A stretch of 64,000 bases of DNA, taken from NCBI GenBank assembly GCA_040954595.2, contig CM082581.2, forward strand, positions 8,308,001-8,372,000. Reading direction: 5' to 3'. The translations under genes and the position numbers were made by a program. Position 1 is the first letter of the stretch; each line of letters starts with the position of its first letter. This DNA is from Balanoglossus misakiensis. Its lineage: Eukaryota > Hemichordata. Below are positions 38,996 to 50,288 of this stretch, in pieces. A model generated the notes under the pieces. It was not told the origin of the DNA and did no database searches. It saw only the letters and a program-made list of their open reading frames with translations.

Positions 38996-41900
38996 TTTGT
39001 TCCATTTCTCAACAAGCAAACTTAGTAGAATAACCGGTCAAACACCTAAATCATTTTACATGTAATGCGGTCTGGGAAAATCGTCATCATTTGGCGACGG
39101 TATGACGAAGTATGTTGATAGGAACACGATGAAATGCCGTTCGTCATGACAGAGCTGGTCGTAAAGTGTAAAATAGGATAACAAATTATTTTACTTGTAA
39201 CAGTTGGAGTTGCAATGCCGATTTCATTCAATTTCTTTGGTAAACGAATGGGCATATTTCCTGAGCATTATTTCGTAAGCTGATGACGACAATCGAAGAA
39301 ATGTTTCGGCACTCAATTTATCCTATATTGTTGTTTTTAAAAACCGAATGTACAAACAAAGCGAGGATTATTAACCAGCAATTTCATAAAGCATGAGATG
39401 GAGCGATTACATCAAATTTTCCTGTTTGAATAGTTAATTGCGCAGGTTTTTGATTACATTTGCCGAACGACAATGCTGCCAGTCATCGTGACGCCAAATG
39501 CTGAGACAGATGACTGCTGCTTGTAGTATTTCAGATTGAATTGGACCTTCAGTCAACGATTACCGACCCTTGCGACGATCTTGCATTTATCGCAATGATG
39601 CGTCACCTTTCATGTTACCTCGAATGCGTCTTTTTCGATATTCAAGGGAGCTTTCTGTTATTACAAGAGGGGTGGGCGCTCCGGGGGAAATTGGAATCGT
39701 TCGGTGACAGGTTTAGATTTCTATTCTGATCGCTAGTGTAACGGCAAATCTCCAATGTTGTATGAGTGATCCAGATAAAACACATTTGAGACCGGGTCGA
39801 TCCCCTCAGAAGTGAAATTTTCACCAGGTTTAAATCCTCTTGTCAATGTTTGATGGATAAGGCTCTCGCCAGTGCTGAATTATCGTTGGGAAATTGTCTG
39901 GACTTTTGGCAGTGTGGAGATGTATCACGCTAAGTTGTTTGCAAGATTTTTTGATATTAACTCCTTTCGTTGCTCGATTTTCTGCGTGGGGGCACATGTT
40001 TGAAAATCTTCGATTTGTTTGTATTCACATGTGTTTTTAATATCAAGCATGTTGTTGGTGATAATGGAAACCGCCAGTGATATGCCAATAAACGGCGTGG
40101 GTTGAAGCATGTCACGCGTGCAGAACCCGTTACGTAAATCAATTATTCATCTTGACGATGGGTCAACACAAAGCGTTCACTCATCTTCATCTGTTTTGTC
40201 ATGCCGGTATAAATATTACTTCAAGGAGGTTTCAAATCTTGCATTAAGTTGATTAATCTGTCACGGCCGCAGAAGGGATGTTTGAAGCGGATTTATGTGT
40301 CAGTGCGCATCCAGTTTGTGATTGCATAGTGTGATTGCAATTGTATGTACATTAGCATGTTGACGCATTGGTAACCACTTCTCGGCGAAATATCCGCAAG
40401 TTGTAAACCATACGTTAAGATTTGCTTCGAATAAAGAAGGTACATGTATGTACATATTAACAAAGATCACAAATGTATCGTACATGAATTCAAAGTTTAT
40501 AGGACACCCGAGTAAAGATCAGTGGTCGTGACTTGTATTAAAACTTGTGAAATTGAGCTGTACGTTTTCGAATAAAACATACGACACGTCGCTCATAGCG
40601 TATAGGCTGCGGCTGAACTCTTCTATAACGAAATAGCGACCCAGCTAACCGAGAAGGAATGCATTCTGACGTAACTGGCCGTTTGGGACACGTGTCCGTT
40701 AATGCAAACGTTTATGATTTACCGCAGTCTCTCGTAATATTTTTGTTATTTCGAAATAAGATGCTCGCTGAGGGAACGGTGGGTCATGCCTTGGCTTATG
40801 TGTTGGAAGGTTGCACCCCCACCGCGTGGATTAGGTAGAAATTATATATCATATATGAAGGGTCAAAAGTCGGGGTTACAATATTGATGCAAACGTGGTG
40901 TGGTGCAATATTTCTCTGTGCATCCCAGCTTGAGAAATTAATATACATCGTTTTACAGACTGCCCAACCGCTGGTCCTCGGAGAACCATTCCCCTAAAGC
41001 AGTTCTAATGGGGATGATGTCGTTAACTACTCAAAAGTGGAGTTTCGGGTTGTTGCACTTTGGAAATAAGGAATAAGTTAGCCTGATTTCGACTATGGGT
41101 AACAATTATTTTTATATTAAATGTGACTGACTGACTGACTGACTAACTAGTTAGCTGGCTGTAAAGATCCACTGTACAAATACAACAATAACGAAAACAA
41201 GACCTGATTTCACTTCATGAATCACATTTTATTGAGAAGATTTCAAAGTGTCAGTAAACAGCTACACCCAAGGAACGACAAACCGACAGGTAAAATCTTT
41301 CCGTCTGCGCATGCTTGGCGCTTCAAAACCTGTTAGTATTTATATAGCTCGCATTCAAAGTAAGTCCACATGTTTCTATTTAAAGTAGGTTTTGCGAGAA
41401 AGTGGCATGGAAGTACAAAAGTAAAATAGATCTACACTATTGTATAAAAACGAAAGTTACACACATTGTCCCCGGTACAACAGTGAAGGCGCTATGCTAC
41501 CTACACTATATACATGTACGTTCATTCAGCGAACGCCATTTTCACCGATCAACGGTGAAGACGGGTATCCAGTTCGCGATAAATAAACCGTTTCTCCAAG
41601 GCTTTTGTTTCAGTCATTCTTATTAATCGATACCTCTTGGGAAAAAAATCTTAGAAAAATTCACAAACAAACTCTCCTCACGTGATCTTATATGAACAAT
41701 AAGCAAAGCATACAAAGAAGACATCTTCCAATATGCAGGTGCATTCAGCAACTGTCTTCTTTATAGACGCTGTGAACAGAAAATTTATTTTGAAAGGGGC
41801 GCCGACTCTCTGGCTGCTTACGACTAATATATTTTTACGTTACCTTATATAAAAGAGCTATGACTTTTTTTCTCGTTTTATATGTTAAAATGTTTGAAAT

Positions 41901-43169
41901 TGTTAAGTTAGAATTTTTAAGGGGGAACACAGTTCCTTTTAAATTTAAAACCTCATAGGAAGTCACTATTTGTCAATTTGGAACGTGTGAATTATTGCGA
42001 TACGAGTTAACATCATGAAACACATGAGAGATTTGCTATTTATCATAAAAGAAATGTAATTTTTAAAACATCATTGCGGCTGTAAGTAGCTAATATATGT
42101 ATGTTTCTAGTGTGTGTTTATAAACATTCATGTTCAATGCTGACCTGACAACATGGAATCAAACAGGTTTTTTCATCGTTTGTATCCAATCAACTTCTAG
42201 TTCCTCGTACGTTTTACCCCTTTGCGCAAACATGTAATAAGCACTGTGTAAATTATGGCGGACGTCCGAAGACCGCGGGGCTGCGCAAAACTACCACTGC
42301 ATTACAACGAGGCACAAACAAAACATCATGCGAAATTCGCGCACACGAATTCAACAAAACGGTACCGAAGCATTTGCTTAGAATTTATCTGAAGTTAGCT
42401 GCATAACACCTAGAAATGTAAACAATCAAAGTCTTCATTAGCCGTTGTTACCGATAAGAATACAGTTCGCTCGACTGAACAAACTCAAAGGTCCTGGCCT
42501 GCAAGCTATGATAAAAATTCTCCGTTCCACGCATGGTTGCATATATTGATTGGTAGTCTTATGTTTCTAAAATATGCCAATAGTATTTAACGCAATTGCA
42601 TGTTCACCGATGTTGTGATAGGAAGATCCCAGCTTTCCCTCAGGCTGGTGACTGTAGCTGGATTTGTTTAGTTGACCATATACCCCTCATACATTTTGAA
42701 GTTCGATTTTAACGCATGCGGGTGTGTGCGCAAAAACCTGTCACGCGAGGAATACTACAATTGTTCTCGTGACATAATAATTATTATGGCGACATTACTT
42801 CCGAATTAAGAGCACTATGTGGTCGCTGAAACATATTTTTCAGACAAAAATGCAACTGCAGCCTGGTGGGCTACTTTTAATGCATTTTGCAGCACTTTTA
42901 TGGTGCAGTTTGAATTATGTTGGAGGCTCATGAAACTCGATAAGGTTGCAAGTGCCTGTCCGTAAAATTCGAGGAAAAATTGCAGATTCGACCAGGCTTT
43001 GGTTTTCGATCGCGTTCATGCTTATCAACTAATCATTGCATTACGTATGCTAGAATGTTTGTATATTCAACAAAATACTGTTGGTAAAATTCAGCTTTGG
43101 TATCTCCGTACTGTTGCGCCATTTTGAACAACTCTGTGTATTTTTTGGTAAATTCTGAAGTAAAATGGT

Positions 43170-43175
43170 TTTATT
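43170..43175 (-). promoter_or_regulatory. Candidate polyadenylation signal of gene B
   Basis: A minus-strand AATAAA about 470 nt past the stop codon. It is the nearest hexamer I saw; use is inferred. Confidence 0.3.
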
Positions 43176-43641
43176 ATTTATAAATTTCGCAATTTGATGT
43201 CAAACGCATCTCGCTATTGTAAATATTTCATTATTACTTTTAAACAGAGTTGGTTTAAACTTTTGTTTATCTGTAAACTGTGATCTCTTTGTTGCCGTGT
43301 AAAAGATACTAAGAATATCTCCGTTGAATTAAATGACCCGTGTCATAGATTAGGTTTCCTGATGGCAATTCATACTGTATCTTTCTCCTCAACCAACCAG
43401 TCTTTTTTCTTATGAAAAATCTAGCCCGTATAAACTGTCAAAAATATGCAGTATATGGTGACGTCACTGGTCGTGTGCGCAGATGCTTGTTACTTTCGCT
43501 TCCGACTTCATAATAGTCGACATCCAAATTCTGTGACGCGGTGACGGAGAGTTTCATAGCAACGTGACCGTAGGCCCTGCATGGAGGAGTAATCTTAAGG
43601 CATTACTTGGAGCAGCCCCGCCATTCCGTGTGATCGATCGG

Positions 43642-44312
43642 TCATTCCAGATTTTGCAAGGCCTGCTGAGCCATCTGCAATTCATACTGTTTCTGGATTG
43701 GGCTTGGGCCGTCGTCGTACTCTATCTGCAGGAAAATCACCAGCATGCACCCGATAGTGCCGAGGACGTAAAGAAAGAGAAGTATTCTATCCACGACCAG
43801 CGCCACCTGTTTCCACTCGCTGCTGCACTCGTCCTCCTTTTGTTTTTCTTCGAACATCTCCCTGAGAAGTTTCACTTCTTGAATGATCTCTCTCAAATAG
43901 TACAATTGCCCGTCTATTCTGGCGACGGGCTGGGCGCTGTCCCCCTGATGGGCCAGCTGCGCGCTCTTTCGGTGCCTCGGCTTCGGCGAGTGGTGGGCCA
44001 GACGCCTGGCCTGCTGCACCCCGTTGACCCCCATCCGATAGGATATCTCCGAGGAGTCCGACAGGTCCATCATGGGATGGAGTTCCAGTTTCTTGCCGAT
44101 CCTGGCGTAGTCCCGCTTGACCGGCTTCCTCGCGTCGACGTTCGACGAGACCTGCCGAATGAGCACGAAGCGGGCCACCTTGCCGAGGACCAGCCGACGC
44201 AGCCATGGCGGCACCGGCCGACTCTCTGGTCCGCGATGGTGCAGATTGAGAACGGCCACTGACATCATTATAGACAGCGACACCAAGAACATCACCGCTG
44301 CGTAGTATTGAC
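43642..44312 (-). CDS. Gene B exon 7 (last): M3, cytoplasmic loop, M4, stop
   Basis: This 671 nt exon follows acceptor TTTCAAG and completes the split Gly of ILG-QYYAAV. It encodes M3, HHRGPESRPVPPWLRRL, a basic loop with RRLAHHSPKPRHRKS, a strong amphipathic helix (LREIIQEVKLLREMFEEK), SSEWKQVALVVDR, M4 and a tail rich in Gln, ending LQNLE with stop TGA at 43642-43644. The 75 nt excess over gene A lies in the loop and the tail. The 232-codon plus-strand frame over it is an antisense shadow. Confidence 0.94.
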
Positions 44313-47300
44313 CTTGAAATTTTGAACACAGAAACAAAAAAAAACTGTGAGGAAGACGCTTCGGCAACGGATTCGAAAAAATAATGTGAGTATAGTCGAC
44401 GAACTGTGACATCGTAAAAGAGCATGGAAGCTTGGTCCCAATATTGCCTGAATGTCTTTCTGTTTCAGGTCTTAAAGCCCCAAGAGGTAACCGTTTCTTT
44501 TCACGTCATGTTCATGGCTTCAGTTTCAAACTTAAAGTTATAGCGTGTCACTGTGCCCATTCAACAGGGCGTGTATTCTTCGTAATCGCACTGCAGGAAC
44601 TGGCTCTTTGGAATGCTGGACTGCTTTGGAATGCGTTGCCATGCGTGCAACAGTGAAGAAAATCTGGCCGTACAAAAAGATGCAGCTTCTGGTGGTTTAA
44701 TGAGTATTCAGACCTGAAACAGAGAACCATCCAGTCTGCCGGAACAAGCCTCATATGCGTAAAGTTGCCGTGCCCATCACTACAACCAAAACCATTATTA
44801 TCCTCACCTTCGCTATTACATTGTCATCATTACTGCACCATCATCACCCGTCATCATCATCATCGTCGTCGTAGTCATCATCAACAGCGTCGTCGTCATC
44901 ATCACCACCACCACAAACATCATCTCATGTGATGGGTATAATATTTTACTGTATAAATGTTAGATGCCTACCCGTTGTCGAGATTTTATATTGTTAACTC
45001 TTGCCGCAAGTATCAGCGGTACCCATCAATTAATCTTTACGCTTTGACATAGGGGGCCTAAGATTTTCAATATCATCTGGATAAGTGAAAAACTACACTA
45101 GCCTGTGTCCGTTTACCATCAACGTGTGAATGCAAGAAAATCGCGATGCGCAAACTTACAGAAATATACGCGCATAAGACTCAGTTGCATTAACTCTTAC
45201 CTAGGATGGGCACATTGTTCTTCATAGGTGGGAGAGTTTCGGCCAATAGCAGCAAATACACGGTGAGCGACAACAAAACGGTGATTCCCAGACCGATCTT
45301 TTCGCCCGATTCCACGGGGAGGAAGAAACTCAAAATGGTGACGGCCGAGATGAGAGAACACGGCATGATGAGATAGAAGACGTAGTAGGTGGGAAGTCTT
45401 TTCAGATACACGACGTAGATCACCTTGGAAAACTCCTCGTACGGATAGTCCGGGTAGTATTGGATGGATTCGTTTTCATTGACTGTGGTCAGCTCCCAGA
45501 GTTGCCACTCCGTGTCCCCTTCGAAAAAGGATTGGTCGCCTGTGAGTAAAAACGAAAGTAGTTATTCATTTGATCACGAGTTGTTGTTTGAGTAAATTAC
45601 AAAAAGACATTTATGACAATAGAATTTGAACGAACAGTCCCGAAGTAACATTCTAGTGTTGGAATTTGAAGAATCAGGCGACAAAAATATATGTAGTCGA
45701 TTTTGGCAGTAATTGCATTTCATGAGAAGCTATATGGTATCTACCGTATATTAAAGGGACAAAGTCTCTCTCTCGCTGCCCTTTTTTCCATTAATTATGT
45801 TTGATACAAGACACCATTTATGTTAATGTAAATGTGGATATATAGTGAATCAATGATCAACCACACAAAACTTCCTTCCCACTTGTATGATATGAGAGTA
45901 AAAACTCGCCCAAAATGAATAAATGGTAAAGAACGATTATTCATTTTGGCGAGTTTTTTCACTCTCCTGTCTATAAGAGGTATGGAAGTTGTGTGTGATG
46001 GAACGTTGATTCACTATATACATGTATCCACATGTAGAATAACAACCGGTGTCTTGTATCAATTATAATTCATGGAAAAAAAGGGCAGCGAGAGAGAGAC
46101 TTTGTCCCTTTAATCTGGGTGGCCGATGAAATAACACTCACCCGTTCCCTGCATGAATATCTCTGATGCGTTGTGCAACCAGGGGCCAAAGGTCACATTG
46201 CACGACTGCTTGTCGAAAGGGAAATTCCACACGTCCATTTTACAGTGGGATTTGATGATGGCGGGCGCTGCCCACAGGACCTGTCCGTTGCTTCGAACAA
46301 TGCACTGAGAATTGATCGTGAAGTCCTCGTATTTGTTGTCAGCACTGTCAATGTAGATGGAAAGTCACATGGCTTACAAAGAAACCACAATATTGTTTTT
46401 AAGTCATACTTTTCAGGATGTATAATATAATTTCACTTTGTGGTACTGACTTCAAAAGCGGTATCCAGTTGTCGTTTCCAAATTAAAAATAACTTCTATA
46501 TGCTAGGCCATTTAATTTTTTATAATATGGGAAAAACATCGTGCATTTTGCAAACCTACTTTTGGTACAGCCATACATCAGGCATCCAGATAACATCCTT
46601 ATTGATCTTAAAGTTATCTATTCCACTAAAATCTTCAGGATCCCACATCAAAAATTCGTCGTTCCATCTCTGCAAGGAATGATGGGAAACGTGACAATTC
46701 ATGAATAAGTAATGACATTGGAAAACGTTTGACAGTCGTTCGGGATGATGTTAGTATAAAATGTGGCGAGATTTTGCGAAAAGGGACGTTGACACTGATT
46801 TTCAAGAACAGCACCGTCTTGCGTGCGTGGACACACTTCACCAGATCATGCAATAATTGGCCGAATAATTAAATACTACGTGAACAGGATTATACAACGT
46901 CAGCTGCCAGTCACCTTCCGTTGTGTTCTTTCTTCAATGTGGCCCTGGACAATATTTTTATGATTCAATGAATTTGTGAGATTTGTTTCATTGAGCCGCT
47001 CACTCTCGGTACGGCTAATAACCGTTAAACGTGTTCGATGTGCAGTCCACTGAAATTACACCCATAAATCGAAAACCGCAGTGAAAACATTGGTACACCG
47101 GGAAACACAGATCGCGGTATACACTTGAGACCACCCTGCTAATGGATAATTATTCCCCGAGGGCTGTGCAAAGATTAAGTGAATTGAACGCATTTGCAAT
47201 TAAGAGATTTAATTTAACTTACAATCGTCAGCCACACGTTCATTTTCAATGTTTGCAGTCTCTCATCCTGCATGGAAAACAAATAAACCGATATGTCATA

Positions 47301-48864
47301 CTTTGGTTACGTCACTATGAATATCTGAATACATGTACATGTATCTGCACACGGTGCTTTGCTTGGCGCCCACGTCTCTTAGTTAGCAAAGTGAATTCGA
47401 AGCAAATTTACATGTTATCACAACCATAAATCGAGTTTCGATGACATAGCGACTCTTCACGATGTGTTATAGCTATTCATCTTCTTCCTCGAAAGATCAG
47501 CCACGAGCACATTCTGTATTGCCGCAGGGAATTTCTGAAAAAATTACCTACCACATTTAGCACCTGGGCCAGGAAAAGTTGTAGCTCCAGTTTAGTGGTG
47601 GTTCTTTGGCTCATCACCGGTCGGACAGTTTTGTCGTACGTGTGGTTCCTGAAGAGGAAATGTCGCAGTTCCACATGATCTTGGGATGCACTCGAATCTG
47701 TAAATAGACCATTGATGAGTTAGTCAATTCAGTCAAAAAAAGGTTGAAGTTTAGCTCCGCTATATAACACGGAAAGTTATCACTATTGGAAGCGAATACA
47801 TGTACATGTATGTACGTATATGTATGCAAAGTATACAATTAGGCATCGTGTATTGGGCGAGACCAACTTTGGAGGTCTGGGCTTTGGCAACTACCCACCA
47901 CTGCTGAAATTACACCGTTTTGGGAATTTAGCGGCTGTTTAGAATACACCGTCATCAAAATGACTAATCGCGTCATTATTGACACGCGAGTACAGTAGGT
48001 TTTATGCTCGCCTTGGAAAAGTCAGAATGAAATTACTGACACCGATATGTCGGTAGTAAACAATGGTCGATTCAGTCTGTGAACGACATCATCGAGACGT
48101 ACACGTTGTACTCTCGCTGCGTTGTGATGAATTTAACCACACAACGCGTGATTGATTGTAGACACGCTAATGAATTTGCGAGAGCTGTTTCTCTCACCTC
48201 GCTGCAGTGATTAAACCTTCGAAGAAACGGCGTATTTTTTTCGAAAGAGCAGGTCACACAGTTTGTGACGCTGCGGTGCTTGTACGATGAGCAATAGCGC
48301 GGATTATATTGATGAAATACAATTACAATTGTGTGTACCAGGGGCATATTCCTTGACGGTGTACAGATTGGTTGTATTAAATCGAGGATCGATCTGACAT
48401 GTTTTTTTCCGTCAAACGATAAATTGTGTTTGTGGTTTCCTTCCATCAATTAGATTATGTGAGAAATCTGAGTGTGGCTTTTATTTTCAGAGAAATGATC
48501 CTGACACATATAAAGAGTGGAAGGGCACACACAACACCTATGGTATTATGTCATGCAAAGTTGCAACAAACGGAAGCCGACGACAAGCTTCACTAACTGC
48601 AGACTAGAAAAGCAGCATTCCACTAGACCTGTGTTCACGGTTGTTAAGCGTCTATTGGAGAAGGGTATTTTAGAGCGACAATGATGCAAGAAAAGTTCCG
48701 AAACCAGCCGGGATGCAGCAAAAGATATTCAGTATTCACGGCACAGCTGAACGCAAATTTCTAAAACAAAAAAAGTTTACCAGACGTTACCAAAACCAAT
48801 CTGACAATTAGCAAGCAAGCGAGGACGGAGAAAAAATTAAGAACTGTTTCGAACCTTTTGCCAT
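43642..48864 (-). CDS. Gene B: nicotinic acetylcholine receptor subunit, non-alpha type (whole gene; start unresolved)
   Basis: This is a tandem paralogue of gene A with the same channel-subunit role. Exons 47552-47697, 47223-47267, 46560-46669, 46142-46344, 45201-45539 and 43642-44312 join cleanly with GT-AG introns. They encode the ligand-binding domain with Cys-loop CKMDVWNFPFDKQSC, M1, M2 with GEK before it and AETLP after it, M3, a longer cytoplasmic loop than gene A, and M4. By hand count about 83 of 113 residues of exon 6 match gene A. The adjacent cysteine pair is absent here too, so it is non-alpha. The candidate signal exon (48781 upward) has the right donor phase, but its best ATG (48864) is one base out of frame. 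The gene may use an upstream ATG, carry a real frameshift, or reflect a sequence error. Expression and partners are unknown. Confidence 0.85.
44313..45200 (-). other. Gene B intron 6 (888 bp)
   Basis: Contains a degenerate ATC/GTC trinucleotide tract at about 44821-44926. No other feature was recognised. Confidence 0.85.
45201..45539 (-). CDS. Gene B exon 6: loop C, M1 and M2 pore
   Basis: This 339 nt exon lies between acceptor ACTCACAG and donor GTAAGA. It encodes FFEGDTEWQLWELTTVNE, then SIQYYPDYPYEEFSKV, LKRLPTYYVFYLIMPCS, PVESGEK and [19 protein letters not shown]. There is no cysteine at all in the loop-C tip, while gene A has one. The pore sequence is almost the same as in gene A. Confidence 0.95.
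45751..46113. mobile_element. Fold-back MITE with TTAA target duplication, in gene B intron 5
   Basis: TTAA at 45751-45754 and TTAA at 46110-46113 flank a 355 bp element that is almost wholly one imperfect inverted repeat. Its ends AGGGACAAAGTCTC... and ...GACTTTGTCCCT match perfectly for 33 bp (37 bp counting TTAA). The arms meet at a 22 bp inner stem (45901-45922 with about 45937-45958) around a loop of about 14 bases. TTAA duplication is the habit of piggyBac-type transposases. There is no coding sequence, so it is non-autonomous. Confidence 0.85.
46142..46344 (-). CDS. Gene B exon 5: Cys-loop
   Basis: This 203 nt exon follows acceptor ATTGACAG and ends at donor GTGAGT. The split Asn gives LYQNADNKYED. 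It then encodes NSQCIVRSNGQVLWAAPAII, the Cys-loop with 13 residues between its cysteines, and [17 protein letters not shown]. The loop-B Trp is kept. Confidence 0.95.
46560..46669 (-). CDS. Gene B exon 4 (110 nt): loops D and A
   Basis: Lies between acceptor CTTGCAG and donor GTAGGT. It encodes RWNDEFLMWDPEDFSGI and VIWMPDVWLYQ. Length and both splice phases are the same as gene A exon 4. Confidence 0.95.
46670..47222 (-). other. Gene B intron 3 (553 bp)
   Basis: No feature was recognised. It is longer than the matching 290 bp intron of gene A, and I saw no sequence likeness between them. Confidence 0.8.
47223..47267 (-). CDS. Gene B exon 3 (45 nt)
   Basis: Encodes DERLQTLKMNVWLTI between acceptor CATGCAG and donor GTAAGT. 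It differs from gene A exon 3 at two of 15 residues (Arg to Lys, Leu to Ile). Confidence 0.95.
47552..47697 (-). CDS. Gene B exon 2: start of the mature extracellular domain
   Basis: This 146 nt exon follows acceptor TTTACAG and ends at donor GTAGGT. It starts with two bases of a codon (phase 1) and encodes SSASQDHVELRHFLFRNHTY, DKTVRPVMSQRTTTK and LELQLFLAQVLNV. The core LRxxLFxNxTYDxTVRPV is shared with gene A. Confidence 0.93.
47698..48780 (-). other. Gene B intron 1 (1083 bp, if exon 1 is right)
   Basis: Contains two overlapping TACATGTA pairs' worth of palindrome near 47797-47810. A 125-codon minus-strand open frame at 48072-48449 has no recognisable domain and is within the length range expected by chance. 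Confidence 0.6.
48781..48864 (-). CDS. Gene B candidate exon 1: signal peptide, start codon out of frame by one base
   Basis: In the frame that joins exon 2, the exon ends FETVLNFFSVLACLLIVRLV then LVTS plus one base at donor GTAAAC, a convincing signal-peptide core in the required phase 1. That frame has no nearby ATG: the nearest in-frame ones are at 48961 and 48994. The ATG at 48864 has a strong context (GGG before it, G after) but is one base out of frame at the run of four A that follows, and reads into a stop after 18 codons. Confidence 0.45.
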
Positions 48865-49620
48865 CCCGGCCGTCGATGAAGACTGTCGACGCTGACGACG
48901 ACGTGATTTCGATTATTTTGGTCAAGATTTCAATGGCTGCACATTCCAGAAACAAAAGCATTGGAAGTCGCCCTTTCTTGGGAAAAACGGGCATGCATCG
49001 CCACGTGAGAGAACGTGGACCAAGTAATAAAATGCAAAGCAGCCGGAGCCAAGAGTTACTGACAGGTGGTAAAACACTCGCCCACGCCAAGGGATGCGTT
49101 GTAATTTAAAGTAAAGCGCCCTCTCAGAGGCGCGATAAAAATAGCACCTTCATTAATCACCATCACTTATATAAGCTATAAAAGTGGTAAAAAGGGGACA
49201 GCTCGTGAGAACCCCGAGTTATTTTCCATTCTCATTAAATTTAACAGCGTGCTTTCATTACGGAAGAGTAAGACTAGAAACTGACGCAGATTCATGATGT
49301 AACACGAGTCTAAGTGTTTTGATCTTGAACATCCATTGATGACAGGGTTGTTGACTCAGCTCCGATGAAAAAATATCACAGTCCTTTTCAGTGACAACAT
49401 ACTTTCTCTGATTTACGCTGTAAGATGTACAGGGCTTCTAGAGTCGTGGATATTGCTATGCATACATATGAGGGCATGCCTTGACATGAATATTTGCACT
49501 AAGCGTATACATTCAGGTAGCCTACGTTGGGGCGCGTTTGATGATGTTGTCTTCTAGCATTTGTGACTTTGTGGTAATATAACCATGACAAATGATGGTG
49601 GTGGAGTAGGAGGTGGTGAT

Positions 49621-49707
49621 GGTGGTGGTGGTGGTGGTGGTGGTGGTGGTGGTGGTGGTGGTGGTGGTGGTGGTGGTGGTGGTGGTGGTGGTGGTGGTGG
49701 TGGTGGT
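49621..49707. repeat. Perfect (GGT)29 microsatellite
   Basis: 87 bases of uninterrupted GGT, preceded by a degenerate GGT/GGA patch from about 49597. Poly-Thr and poly-Pro frames over it are artefacts. Confidence 0.98.
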
Positions 49708-50039
49708 TTTAAAAGACAATATCTATAAGATGACAATTACATAGTCAATGACGACGACAGTCGATGCCAAATACATCGTTATCTAGCACATGGTGACATT
49801 CTACAAGAAATATCTGCACGTACAGTGAATTTCTGTGGTGATATTAAACAGCTAAATGTGCGCTGGTCATTAAAAGAAAAGAGACGATAACGTTGATATT
49901 GACGTCGACAGATTCTGAAGTCACATGACTTCCTAGCTACTCTCCCATCGAGACTCGCTATATTAAATTTTATTGTGCGGGATGTACTACTGCATGTCAT
50001 TTCGAAGCCGATTTGAGGTTGACTTAATTACACTCCTCC

Positions 50040-50288
50040 GTGTGCGCAGGTTACTCGAACTTTATTAAAATTCGAGATATGGCGTCGTGTCTGCTTGAGA
50101 CTCGCATGTTCTGCCCACCCGCTGAGTGTCTTCTGCTATCAAGAACGTTAATATTATATGCCCGCGTTAACCGTCGTGACATGATTCTGTCGTTCCTCGC
50201 GGATCTGTATTTTCTGCCAAGGGAATGTCACGAAGATCAACACTGTAGCGGAAATTTCCTGTGTCATAGGCGATTCTGCCCAATTTAG
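50040..50288 (+). CDS. Weak candidate: small reading frame with a cysteine-rich end
   Basis: The frame ends ECHEDQHCSGNFLCHRRFC then PI and stop. Four cysteines in that spacing resemble small secreted disulfide modules. The length (82 codons) is well within chance, there is no clean signal peptide, and no splice partner was found. Family not assigned. Confidence 0.1.
   Translation: MCAGYSNFIKIRDMASCLLETRMFCPPAECLLLSRTLILYARVNRRDMILSFLADLYFLPRECHEDQHCSGNFLCHRRFCPI

Larger units (their letters stand above)
33632..43641. other. Intergenic region between gene A (5' side) and gene B (3' side)
   Basis: About 10 kb. The part next to gene A, about 34.1-34.7 kb, is richer in G+C and CpG and is probably its upstream regulatory region; open frames there (34175-34600 and 34519-34740, plus strand) show no known domain. 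Further on are a Staf/ZNF143-like site (38785-38802), a TGACGTCA pair (38978-38995), a GACT repeat (about 41127-41146) and many TACATGTA palindromes. Nothing else was recognised. Confidence 0.6.

Noticed and set aside
43564-44262. A 232-codon plus-strand frame
   Set aside because: It is the exact antisense of gene B exon 7, whose GC-rich codons leave the other strand open. It has no family features. The same holds for the 168-codon frame at 929-1435 over gene A exon 7.
43787-44425. A 212-codon minus-strand frame in a second phase over gene B exon 7
   Set aside because: It is a frame-shifted reading of the same exon; the other frame gives clear M3, loop and M4.
49554-49736. Poly-Thr and poly-Pro frames; likewise poly-His and poly-Asp frames at 61594-61862
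   Set aside because: They are translations of GGT and ATC microsatellites.
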